Source: Clostridium sp. CAG:169
GTDB lineage: Bacteria; Bacillota; Clostridia; Oscillospirales; Ruminococcaceae
DNA length: 16,839 nucleotides
Assembly (NCBI GenBank): GCA_000435195.1
Contig: FR880254.1
Coordinates: forward strand, 9,023 to 25,861
Direction: 5' to 3'
Under the pieces are notes generated by a model. The model was not told the origin of the DNA and made no database searches. It was given only the letters and a program-made list of their open reading frames with translations. A program made the position numbers and the translations under genes. Of the stretch, positions 1-7,717 are shown piece by piece (within the stretch, counting starts at the first letter, position 1; every line of letters begins with the position of its first letter).

Positions 1-633
1 GCAAAGCAGGTGGTCATCCTCTCCAATGCGGTGATGCTCGAGGAGATGACGCCTCCGCAGCAGGAGGCGCAAAAGCCGGGGGACACCATCTGCTGTACCG
101 GCAGTCTGACCTACCAGCGGGGAATTACTCATTTGATTCGAGCGGCGCATCAGGCGGGAGTCAAGCTTATCCTTGCCGGGCAGTATTCCTCCGAGGAGTA
201 CCGCAGGGAGCTGGAGGCAATGCCGGAGTACAGCTGCGTGGAATATCTGGGCTATATCGGTCGTCAGGAGCTGGCGCAGGTGTATGCCCGCTCGAGCATC
301 GGGATGTCCACCATCCTCAATGTCGGGCAGTATGCAAGTCTGGATAATTTCCCGACCAAGGTCTATGAATATATGGCGGCAGGTCTGCCGGTCATCGTGT
401 CCGACTATCCCTTCATGCGCCGCAGCGTGCAGCAGGATGATTTTGGCATCGCGGTGGACCCTGCCGATGTGCAGGCGGTGGCACAGGCGATTGGTGCCAT
501 CCTCTCCGACCCGCAGCGTGCGCAGCAGATGGGAGAGAACGGCAGACAGGCGGTGCTGCAAAAGTACAACTGGGACATCGAGCTGAAAAAGCTGCTGGAG
601 CTGTATGACAGCTTGTCTGAGCAAAACAGTTAG
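1..633 (+). CDS. GT4-family glycosyltransferase, C-terminal part (5' end outside window)
   Basis: The reading frame is open from the first base to the TAG at 631-633, so the start codon and N-terminal Rossmann domain lie upstream. The visible ~210 residues match the nucleotide-sugar-binding C-terminal half of GT-B, GT4-type retaining glycosyltransferases. A strand-turn segment (GSLTYQRG) opens the second domain. The segment FPTKVYEYMAAGLPVI is the usual donor-binding region with an E/G-rich turn before VIVSDYP. The predicted role is transfer of a sugar to a lipid-linked repeat unit at the cytoplasmic face of the membrane. The donor and linkage cannot be read from sequence. It is followed after 33 bp by another GT4 gene in the same direction, so it belongs to the polysaccharide operon. 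An internal GTG at 10 is unlikely to be the start, because it would leave half an enzyme. Confidence 0.85.
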   Translation, partial: AKQVVILSNAVMLEEMTPPQQEAQKPGDTICCTGSLTYQRGITHLIRAAHQAGVKLILAGQYSSEEYRRELEAMPEYSCVEYLGYIGRQELAQVYARSSIGMSTILNVGQYASLDNFPTKVYEYMAAGLPVIVSDYPFMRRSVQQDDFGIAVDPADVQAVAQAIGAILSDPQRAQQMGENGRQAVLQKYNWDIELKKLLELYDSLSEQNS

Positions 634-666
634 CACAGGAAAAAAGAAAAACGGAAGAGGTTTTTT

Positions 667-1875
667 ATGCTGACATTTATCGTATCCAGAGGGGTACCCA
701 CCGAAAAATATCTGACCAACGGCGTGTTTGAATTTGACCAGGCAAAGGCACTGGTGCAGGAGGGCTGCGAGGTGGTCTTTCTGGCGCTGGACCTGCGTTC
801 GATTCGCCGCACCAGAAGATGGGGTCTGCACACCTTTACAAAACAGGGCGTGCGGGTGGTGGAGCTGAGTGTTCCGCTGGGCAACATACCCAAAGCAATG
901 TTTTATCCTCTGGGAAAGCTGGCGCTCAGACGCCTGTACCGCAAGGCGGTCAAGCTGTACGGCAGACCGGATTTGCTCCATGCCCATTTTACCGATTATG
1001 CCTACCTTGCCTCCCTGCTGGCAGACGAGGAAAAACTGCCGCTGGTGGTCACCGAGCATTCCTCTCTGGTTAACCGGCAGCTGCTGCCTGCCGATATTGA
1101 AAAGCCGGCAAAGGCAGCCTACCGCAGAGCCGATTGCCTGATTGCAGTCAGTCCGGCGCTGGCAGTGCGGATGCAGCAGCACAGCGGGCGCAAGGTCGAG
1201 TGGGTGCCGGATATGGTGGATACTAACCTGTTTGCTTACAGCGACAGCCGTGAGCGGCAGCGGGCATGGATGGAGGAAACCCAGACCGAGGAGGAAGGAT
1301 GCAGCTTTACCTTCCTCAGCTGTGGCAACCTGCGCAAGGTCAAACGGATGGACCTGCTGATTCGCGCGTTTGCACAGGCGTTTCGGGAAAGCCCGCAGGT
1401 CAGCCTGACCATCTGCGGTCAGGGAGAGGAAGAGGGTGCGCTACGCCGGTTGATTGCCGAACTGGGTATGGAGCAGCGCATCGAGCTGGCAGGCTTGCGT
1501 CCGAGGGAGGAGATTGCAAAGCGGCTGGCACAGACCGACTGCTTTGTGCTGGCTTCCGAATCGGAAACCTTCGGCGTCTCCTATCTGGAGGCGCTGTCCT
1601 GCGGCGTACCGGTCATTGCGACCCGCTGCGGCGGACCGGAGTGCTTTGTCAACGAGCACAACGGCATCATGGTGGAGACCGGCAATGTGGATGCACTGGC
1701 GCGGGCAATGCTGACCATCTACTGCAATATTGATTTTTATAACCGTCCGGCAATCGCGCAGGAGGTCCGCAGGGTCTACTCCTCGCAGGCGGTTGCCCGC
1801 AGTCTGATTCGCCAATATGAAAACCTGCTGGACAGCCGGGAAACACAGTTGGAAAAAGAGGCTGTCTGCCGGTAA
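667..1875 (+). CDS. GT4-family glycosyltransferase
   Basis: This encodes 402 aa, a normal full length for a GT-B fold GT4 enzyme. The N-terminal domain contains LLHAHFTDYAY and VVTEHSS, positions that in this family face the acceptor and nucleotide. The second domain starts near FLSCGNLRKVKRMD, where the conserved basic residues contact the donor phosphate. It carries the EX7E motif, Glu300 to Glu308 in SETFGVSYLEALSCGVPVIA. The ATG at 667 is supported by GGAAGAGG at 653-660, seven bases upstream. There is no promoter in the 33 bp gap, so it is probably cotranscribed with the preceding glycosyltransferase. It likely adds one sugar of the repeat unit made by this operon. Family assignment is firm; substrate is unknown. 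Confidence 0.9.
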   Translation: MLTFIVSRGVPTEKYLTNGVFEFDQAKALVQEGCEVVFLALDLRSIRRTRRWGLHTFTKQGVRVVELSVPLGNIPKAMFYPLGKLALRRLYRKAVKLYGRPDLLHAHFTDYAYLASLLADEEKLPLVVTEHSSLVNRQLLPADIEKPAKAAYRRADCLIAVSPALAVRMQQHSGRKVEWVPDMVDTNLFAYSDSRERQRAWMEETQTEEEGCSFTFLSCGNLRKVKRMDLLIRAFAQAFRESPQVSLTICGQGEEEGALRRLIAELGMEQRIELAGLRPREEIAKRLAQTDCFVLASESETFGVSYLEALSCGVPVIATRCGGPECFVNEHNGIMVETGNVDALARAMLTIYCNIDFYNRPAIAQEVRRVYSSQAVARSLIRQYENLLDSRETQLEKEAVCR

Positions 1876-1944
1876 AATTTACATATTCTGCTTTATTTTT
1901 TGCCTGTGAGAGGATTATCATAAAAGGAGGACGAGGGGTTAAGG

Positions 1945-3270
1945 ATGGAAACTTCAAAATATATCCGGCAAAACAAGGGCTGCTCCTTCCTCTGTGTGCC
2001 CAGAGAGCTGTGCGCGGCGTTTGTGCTGCTGTGGGGAATCAATCCCGAATCGTTTTTGTATAATTGGGCAATTTATGCACTGGTGGTCCTGCTGTGGGCA
2101 GGCTTTGCAATGGCTTCTCAGTGGAAGCTGTTCTGGCAGACGACGCTGCACCCGGCGATGCTGCTGTCCTTTGGATGGCCGGTGCTGCTGGCGATGTACG
2201 CGGTGGCAGGTCATGTGGAATTTCCCTTCCATCACCTGCTGATGCCGATTTTTTATCTGATGTTCTGGTTCTACTTTTCATTGGAGGACCGCTTTTCGCT
2301 CAAGCTGCTCACCTTTTTGACAACGGCGTACTACCTGCTGATTAATGTCGGGACAGTGTTTGCGCTGCGGCAGAACCCGGATGTTTCCCGTCTGCTGGCA
2401 AACGGGGACCCCACTGTCACGGCGCCACTGGCAAGCCCGTTGACCGGTGGCTATCAGCACATCTATTCGCTGACGATGTTCACCGTGGCGCTGGTTGGAC
2501 TAATCTGGTATTACCGTCCCAAGCTGCTGGAAACCATCGGCTGGGGGATGGCGGTGCTGTTGGGACTATTGGTGATTGTGATGTCCAACTATTCCTTTGC
2601 GATTTTATTTGTCTTTGCCTTTTCTCTGCTGGTGCTGTGCCGTCTGCCCAAGCGCGGCGGACCGGCGACGGCGGTGGTGCTGCTGTGCGCGTTGGCAGCG
2701 ATGGTGATTTTGCCGAACCTGTATCGGGTGTTTTATTTTATCGCAGAAAATACCGACAGCCTAAAGATGCAGCTGCGCTTTGCCGAGGTGGGTAACCTGC
2801 TCAGCGGAGCGGGCATCACCCAGGGCAGCGACGCAGGCACCCGCATGAAGCTGTACACCGCTTCGCTCAAGAGCTTTTTGTCGGCGCCGCTGTTTGGCAT
2901 CGGCGATCTGATTTTAAAGACGGTGGATAACCCGCGTGAAATCGTGGGTGGACATTCGATTGTCTGCGATTATCTGGCGTACTACGGGCTGGTGGGCAGC
3001 GTGTTGTTTCACAGCATCCTGGTGACAAACTTTGCACGGATCGAAAAGATTTTGGACCGCCGCGGCAGATTTTTATATCTGGTCGTTTTTGTTCTCTACT
3101 ATGTGCAGATCACCGTCAACGCCGGCTACAATGAGCCGCTCATCGAGGTGCTGTTCCTGATGGTTCCGGCGCTGCTGGTTTTGAACACAGAGCGCTACGG
3201 CGCACAGGTACCCGCTGTGGGTGCCTCCAGATACATTCGTCCGCGTTCGGCACAGCAGCCGTTGCGATGA
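1945..3270 (+). CDS. Polytopic O-antigen ligase/polymerase-like protein (Wzy role)
   Basis: This encodes 441 aa with about ten or eleven hydrophobic segments, for example WAIYALVVLLWAGFAMA near the N-terminus and FLYLVVFVLYYVQITVNAGY near the C-terminus. Between the later segments is a longer polar loop, roughly residues 265-345, containing GAGITQGSDAGTRMKLY and GIGDLI. Such a large extracytoplasmic loop is typical of the O-antigen ligase/Wzy superfamily, whose members polymerise or ligate undecaprenyl-linked repeat units. Sequence conservation in this family is poor, so the call rests on topology and on its place between glycosyltransferases and a flippase. The ATG at 1945 has AAGGAGG at 1924-1930, a rather long spacing of 14 bases; AAGG directly before the ATG adds little. 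It could instead be a ligase. Confidence 0.72.
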   Translation: METSKYIRQNKGCSFLCVPRELCAAFVLLWGINPESFLYNWAIYALVVLLWAGFAMASQWKLFWQTTLHPAMLLSFGWPVLLAMYAVAGHVEFPFHHLLMPIFYLMFWFYFSLEDRFSLKLLTFLTTAYYLLINVGTVFALRQNPDVSRLLANGDPTVTAPLASPLTGGYQHIYSLTMFTVALVGLIWYYRPKLLETIGWGMAVLLGLLVIVMSNYSFAILFVFAFSLLVLCRLPKRGGPATAVVLLCALAAMVILPNLYRVFYFIAENTDSLKMQLRFAEVGNLLSGAGITQGSDAGTRMKLYTASLKSFLSAPLFGIGDLILKTVDNPREIVGGHSIVCDYLAYYGLVGSVLFHSILVTNFARIEKILDRRGRFLYLVVFVLYYVQITVNAGYNEPLIEVLFLMVPALLVLNTERYGAQVPAVGASRYIRPRSAQQPLR

Positions 3271-3298
3271 CAACCGCTTCGGTTAGAAAGGAGAAAGC

Positions 3299-4618
3299 AT
3301 GAACAGGAAAAAAATTGCTGTGTATTGGGAAAAGCTGTGCGAAGGAATTTCTGCTTTGCACAAGCGCGGCTTTTTCCATATCATCGCCGGTTCCACTCTG
3401 GCAAAGATTGCAGGATTTGTTTCGGTTTTTTTTCTGCCGCGTTTTCTTTCCAAGGCGGACTACGGACTGCTGACTTATGTTGACAATATACGAAATTATG
3501 TTATGCTCTTCAATGGAATCGGTATCACCCAGGCAACTTTGCGCTACTGTGCGCAGAAGGGCAGCGATGAGGAGAAAAAGGGCTACTTTCTGGCCTCCCT
3601 CAAGGTGGGCATCCTCGCCGATGCGGTGATTATCCTGCTGACGGCGGCAGCCTATCTGGTTGCACCGCTGCCCTTTGAGGGCGCACGCTTTCAGCTGCTG
3701 ATTTCCGCCTGCCTGCCGGTGTTCTACTTCCTGTTCACCGACATCCAGCTGCTGCTGCGTGCCACCTTCCAAAACCAGCGGTACTCGGTCTACAACTTCA
3801 CCTACTCATTTCTGCTGATGATTTTCCAGATTGTCTTTGCGGTACTGTGGGGAGTGACCGGCGTCATGGTCGGCAGGTACATCTCGATGGGCTTGTGCGT
3901 GCTGCTGGGCTTTTTGCTGATTCGCGACCTGCCGATGATGCAGGTCAAGGCGCTGATGCCCGACTGGGGACAGGTCAAAGCCATGATGCTCTTTAGCATC
4001 GTGATGCTGAGTGCATCGGCGACCTCGATGGTGATGAGCTACAACGAAACCTTTATCGTCGGTCAGATGCTCAAAAACGAGGAGCTGCTGGCAGAATATC
4101 GGGTGGCAGCCAATATTCTATCCATTTCGCTGTTTTTGTTGGAGGCGCTGCTGGTGTTTATCCTGCCGTATTTTATCCAGCACATCGGCGACCGCAAATG
4201 GATTTGGAACAGCTACAAAAAGCTGTTTGCCATCAACGGTGTGGTAATGACCTTGTTTCACCTGGGGCTGTTCCTCTTTGCTAAATTGTACCTGTATATC
4301 TTTGCGGGACCCGAATATATGGGAGCGGCGCCGCTGGTGCGGATGTTCCTGATTGCCTCCTGGATACAGGCGGTCTTCCGCGGGCTGTCCGGCAACATTC
4401 TGGCGGTGACGGGGGAGGAAAAATTCAACCTCAAAATCAACATCATCTTTGTCATCGTCCACGCGGTCATCGACATCGCGGCAGTAAAGATATTGGGCAT
4501 CTATGGCGCTGCGATTGCGTTGATCGTGGTGTATCTGTTATCAGGGCTTATAATGAATCTTCATTTAAGAAATATATGCAATTCACAGACAGGAGAGATC
4601 GAACATGATGAAAACTGA
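3299..4618 (+). CDS. Wzx-type polysaccharide flippase (MOP superfamily)
   Basis: This encodes 439 aa with about 12-14 predicted membrane helices. The N-terminal segment (IIAGSTLAKIAGFVSVFFLP, then RFLSKADYGLLTYV) is the characteristic first-helix pattern of polysaccharide-exporting MATE-like flippases. These move undecaprenyl-PP-linked repeat units from the inner to the outer face of the membrane. AAAGGAG at 3287-3293 lies five bases before the ATG at 3299, confirming the start. The gene directly follows the polymerase-like gene, the usual Wzx/Wzy pairing. Its last 14 bases overlap the start of the nucleotide-sugar dehydrogenase gene, which suggests coupled translation. Substrate specificity cannot be deduced. 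Confidence 0.88.
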   Translation: MNRKKIAVYWEKLCEGISALHKRGFFHIIAGSTLAKIAGFVSVFFLPRFLSKADYGLLTYVDNIRNYVMLFNGIGITQATLRYCAQKGSDEEKKGYFLASLKVGILADAVIILLTAAAYLVAPLPFEGARFQLLISACLPVFYFLFTDIQLLLRATFQNQRYSVYNFTYSFLLMIFQIVFAVLWGVTGVMVGRYISMGLCVLLGFLLIRDLPMMQVKALMPDWGQVKAMMLFSIVMLSASATSMVMSYNETFIVGQMLKNEELLAEYRVAANILSISLFLLEALLVFILPYFIQHIGDRKWIWNSYKKLFAINGVVMTLFHLGLFLFAKLYLYIFAGPEYMGAAPLVRMFLIASWIQAVFRGLSGNILAVTGEEKFNLKINIIFVIVHAVIDIAAVKILGIYGAAIALIVVYLLSGLIMNLHLRNICNSQTGEIEHDEN

Positions 4619-5924
4619 GATGCTTCGCAAAATAGAAAATAAAGAGATCGTGGTCGGCGTAGTCGGACTGGGCTATGTCGGACTGCCGCTGGCGGTGGAA
4701 AAAGCCAAAGCCGGCTTTAAGACCATCGGCTTTGACGTGCAGCCGCAGAAGGTGGAGATGGTCAACGCCGGTCACAACTACATCGGCGACGTAGTGGACA
4801 GCGACCTTGCCGAAATCGTAAAGAGCGGAATGCTCTCTGCTACCACCGACTTCAGCTTTGTAAAAGATGTGGATTTTGTTGCCATCTGTGTTCCGACCCC
4901 GCTCGACGAGCATCAGCAGCCGGACATCAGCTATGTGCGCTCCTCCACCGAGGCGGTTTCCAAGTACCTGAAGAAGGGAACGATGGTCGTTCTGGAATCC
5001 ACCACCTACCCAGGTACCACCGAAGAGCTGATCAAACCAATCCTGGAGGAAGGCTCCGGCTTAAAGTGCGGAGAGGACTTCTACCTGGGCTTCTCTCCTG
5101 AGCGTGTCGATCCGGGAAACCTGATTTATAAAACCAAAAATACTCCAAAGGTCGTCGGCGCCATCGGCAAGGATGCTACCGAGGTCATCGCAGCGATGTA
5201 CCGCGCAGTACTGGAGGGCGAGGTCTATGAGGTTTCCAGCCCGGCAGTTGCCGAGATGGAGAAGATTCTGGAGAACACCTACCGCAACATCAACATCGGT
5301 CTGGTCAACGAGCTGACCATGCTGTGCAACGAAATGGGCATCAGCATGTGGGAGGTTGTGGACGCAGCCAAAACCAAACCATACGGCTTCCAGCCGTTCT
5401 ACCCGGGTCCGGGTCTGGGCGGACACTGCATCCCGCTGGACCCATACTACCTCTCCTGGAAAGCCAGAGAGTACGGCTTCCATACCTCGATGATTGAAAG
5501 CTCGATGATGATCAACGACAAGATGCCGGAATACTGTGTGGACCGCGCAGCCAAGATGCTCAACCGCCGTGCGAAAAAGGCGATGAACGGCTCGAAGGTG
5601 CTGGTGCTGGGCGTTGCCTACAAACAGGACATCGACGACTACCGTGAAAGCCCGGCGCTGCGGGTCATCGAGGAGCTGGAGCACGAGGGCGCACAGGTCA
5701 CCTTCTTCGACCCATGGGTCAAGGAGTACAAATACAAAGGTCAGGTCCGCCAGAGCATCCCACAGCTGAACGAGCAGGTGCTCAGGGAAGCAGACCTTGT
5801 CATGGTTACCACCGCTCACACCAATGTGGATTATGAGATGGTGCAGAAGAATGCGGCTTTGGTCTTTGATACCAAGAACGCAATGAAGAAGGTAGCCGAG
5901 CGGGAGAACATCGAGGTGCTCTAA
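4605..5924 (+). CDS. wbpA: UDP-N-acetylglucosamine 6-dehydrogenase, WbpA-like
   Basis: This encodes 439 aa of the UDP-glucose/GDP-mannose dehydrogenase superfamily. The NAD-binding Rossmann motif GLGYVG is at residues 21-26, with Asp44 in GFD as the likely ribose-binding acid. Next come the central-domain signature FSPERVDPGN and the catalytic region PGPGLGGHCIPLDPYY, with nucleophile Cys275. The SPERVDPGN form and its neighbours point to the WbpA branch, which oxidises C6 of UDP-GlcNAc twice to give UDP-GlcNAcA, rather than plain UDP-glucose dehydrogenase. The first ATG of an ATGATG pair is preceded by AGGAGAG at 4591-4597. The gene overlaps the flippase stop by 14 bp. The family is certain; the substrate is inferred from context. 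Confidence 0.9.
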   Translation: MMKTEMLRKIENKEIVVGVVGLGYVGLPLAVEKAKAGFKTIGFDVQPQKVEMVNAGHNYIGDVVDSDLAEIVKSGMLSATTDFSFVKDVDFVAICVPTPLDEHQQPDISYVRSSTEAVSKYLKKGTMVVLESTTYPGTTEELIKPILEEGSGLKCGEDFYLGFSPERVDPGNLIYKTKNTPKVVGAIGKDATEVIAAMYRAVLEGEVYEVSSPAVAEMEKILENTYRNINIGLVNELTMLCNEMGISMWEVVDAAKTKPYGFQPFYPGPGLGGHCIPLDPYYLSWKAREYGFHTSMIESSMMINDKMPEYCVDRAAKMLNRRAKKAMNGSKVLVLGVAYKQDIDDYRESPALRVIEELEHEGAQVTFFDPWVKEYKYKGQVRQSIPQLNEQVLREADLVMVTTAHTNVDYEMVQKNAALVFDTKNAMKKVAERENIEVL

Positions 5925-5966
5925 TCGCAAGACGGTGACCGCCCAGAAAAGTGAGGAGCGAACAAC

Positions 5967-7040
5967 ATGAAATATGCGTTAATCGGCTGCGGAAGAATCG
6001 CAACCAACCATATCAAAGCAGTTTTGAACAACCATCTGGAGCTGGCAGCGGTCTGCGACGTCCTGCCGCAGCAGATGGAAAACCTGCTGGCAAAGCATGA
6101 GCTGCAAAACGACAGCTCCATCCATCGTTACACCGATTATCGGGAGATGATTGAGAAGGAACAGCCGCAGCTGGTGGGCATTGCCACCGAAAGCGGCGTA
6201 CACGCACAGATTGCCCTGTTCTGCATCGACCACGGCGTCAACGTCATCATCGAAAAGCCGATGGCAATGAGCATTGCCGATGCCAACGAAATTATCCGCC
6301 GCAGCCAGGAAAAGGGTGTCAAGGTTTCTGCCTGCCACCAGAACCGCTTCAATGTGGCAGTCCAGCAGATGCGCAAGGCGCTGGAAGCCGGACGCTTTGG
6401 CAGATTGTCCCACGGCTCCATCCATGTGCGCTGGAACCGCAACCACGGCTACTATGACCAGGCAAAATGGCGCGGCACCTGGGCACAGGACGGCGGTGCG
6501 CTGATGAACCAGTGCATCCACGGCATCGACCTGCTGCGCTGGATGATGGGCGAGGAGATCGACGAGGTGTACGGCGTGACCCGTCAGCAGTTCCACGATT
6601 ATCTGGAAGCAGAGGATATTGGCATGGCAGTCGTCAAATTTAAAAACGGCGCAGTTGCCACCATCGAAGGAACCACCAACGTTTACCCGAAAAATCTGGA
6701 GGAAACCCTCTATCTGTTCGGTGAAAACGGCACCGTCAAGCTCGGCGGCACCTCCACCAATAACATCGACGTCTGGGATTTTGCAGACGAAGGAGAAGAG
6801 GACCAGAAGAACAAGGGTCTGGAGGAAGCGACCAGCAACGTCTACGGAAACGGACATACCAGCCTGTATGCGGATGTGATTGAAGCCATCGAGCAGGACC
6901 GTGCGCCGTATGTGGACGCTTATGCCGGCAAAAATGCGCTGGAGCTGGTGCTTGCCATCTATAAGAGCCAGAAGGAAGGCAGAGCAGTCAAGCTGCCTTT
7001 GGAAAACTTTGCCAGCATCGACATGAAGGGCGAGTTTTAA
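5967..7040 (+). CDS. wbpB: Gfo/Idh/MocA oxidoreductase, WbpB-like UDP-GlcNAcA 3-dehydrogenase
   Basis: This encodes 357 aa. The N-terminal nucleotide-binding motif is ALIGCGRIATNH (residues 3-14). The family's EKP motif is at Glu96-Lys97-Pro98, Lys97 being the usual catalytic/structural lysine. The substrate-domain signature GGALMNQCIHGIDLLRWM contains His185. In the WbpB pathway this enzyme oxidises C3 of UDP-GlcNAcA to the 3-keto sugar, which the PLP aminotransferase then aminates. AGGAG at 5954-5958 sits eight bases before the ATG. The gene lies 42 bp after the WbpA-like gene and upstream of WbpD- and WbpE-like genes, the same order as in the Pseudomonas aeruginosa wbp locus apart from wbpC. 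Family certain; substrate inferred from the cassette. Confidence 0.88.
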   Translation: MKYALIGCGRIATNHIKAVLNNHLELAAVCDVLPQQMENLLAKHELQNDSSIHRYTDYREMIEKEQPQLVGIATESGVHAQIALFCIDHGVNVIIEKPMAMSIADANEIIRRSQEKGVKVSACHQNRFNVAVQQMRKALEAGRFGRLSHGSIHVRWNRNHGYYDQAKWRGTWAQDGGALMNQCIHGIDLLRWMMGEEIDEVYGVTRQQFHDYLEAEDIGMAVVKFKNGAVATIEGTTNVYPKNLEETLYLFGENGTVKLGGTSTNNIDVWDFADEGEEDQKNKGLEEATSNVYGNGHTSLYADVIEAIEQDRAPYVDAYAGKNALELVLAIYKSQKEGRAVKLPLENFASIDMKGEF

Positions 7041-7058
7041 GTAAGCGATATAAGAGAG

Positions 7059-7083
7059 AAAAGGGGGAGTTTCCCCCTTTTTT
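7059..7083 (+). terminator. Terminator-like hairpin inside the operon (possible attenuator)
   Basis: A ten-base arm, AAAAGGGGGA (7059-7068), pairs perfectly with TCCCCCTTTT (7072-7081) around a three-base loop, and Ts continue to 7083. It sits in the 68 bp gap between the wbpB-like and wbpD-like genes. No promoter is evident after it, so complete termination would silence wbpD, wbpE and galU. Partial termination that lowers expression of the distal genes is the more likely outcome, or mRNA 3'-end stabilisation. Confidence 0.6.
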
Positions 7084-7108
7084 CCGACCACGGAAAGGAA
7101 CGGACGGA

Positions 7109-7693
7109 ATGTCGGATTTTTTTGTGCATGAGAGCAGCTACGTCGACCCCGGTGTGACCATCGGAGAGAATACAAAAATATGGTATTTTTGCCATCTGCA
7201 AAGCGGAGCGGTCATCGGGAAAAACTGCTCCTTTGGGCAGAATGTCAATATTGCAGGCAACGTCCGCATCGGCGACGGCGTCAAGGTGCAGAACAACGTT
7301 TCCATCTATGAAGGGGTCGAGCTGGAGGACTATGTTTTCTGCGGACCGTCGATGGTGTTCACCAATGATCTGACCCCGCGGGCAAAATATCCCAAGGGTT
7401 CGGCAGGTTATAAAAAAACGCTGGTCCGCATGGGAGCCTCCATCGGAGCCAACGCGACCATCGTCTGCGGAAACACCATCGGCAGATGGGCGATGATTGG
7501 TTCGGGTGCAGTGGTCACCAAAGATGTGCCGGACCACGCTTTGATGGTGGGTGTGCCTGCCCGCCAAAGCGGCTGGGTCTGCGAGTGCGGCTGTGTGCTG
7601 GACGAGCAGCTGCATTGCAAAAGCTGCGGGCGGCAGTACCGTACGTCGGCAGAAGGTCTGGTCGAAGAAAAAGCAGAATCAGCTTCGTTTTAA
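7109..7693 (+). CDS. wbpD: WbpD-like N-acetyltransferase with left-handed beta-helix and C-terminal Cys cluster
   Basis: This encodes 194 aa, close to the ~190 aa usual for WbpD. Most of it is hexapeptide repeats of the LbH acyltransferase fold, such as VTIGENTKIWYF, AVIGKNCSFGQNVNIAGNVRIG and ASIGANATIVCGNTIG. The segment MVFTNDLTPRAKY is the loop typical of the WbpD/acyl-CoA-dependent sugar N-acetyltransferases. The predicted reaction is acetylation of the 3-amino group of UDP-GlcNAc(3NH2)A to UDP-GlcNAc(3NAc)A using acetyl-CoA, probably as a trimer. The C-terminus carries Cys158, Cys160, Cys162, Cys170 and Cys173, a CxC...CxxC pattern resembling a small zinc ribbon. AAAGGAA at 7094-7100 supports the ATG at 7109. 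The enzyme class is firm; the exact substrate is inferred from the neighbours. Confidence 0.88.
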   Translation: MSDFFVHESSYVDPGVTIGENTKIWYFCHLQSGAVIGKNCSFGQNVNIAGNVRIGDGVKVQNNVSIYEGVELEDYVFCGPSMVFTNDLTPRAKYPKGSAGYKKTLVRMGASIGANATIVCGNTIGRWAMIGSGAVVTKDVPDHALMVGVPARQSGWVCECGCVLDEQLHCKSCGRQYRTSAEGLVEEKAESASF

Positions 7694-7717
7694 CAAGGGA
7701 AAGGGGAGGAAGCCTTT

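Noticed and set aside
5061..5930. 289-codon open frame antisense to the wbpA-like gene
   Set aside because: It has no motifs and lies wholly under a gene with intact NAD-binding and catalytic-Cys signatures.
5979..7175. 398-codon open frame antisense to the wbpB-like gene
   Set aside because: It is a mirror of the sense codons, has no ribosome binding site or recognisable motif, and spans the end of one gene and the start of another.
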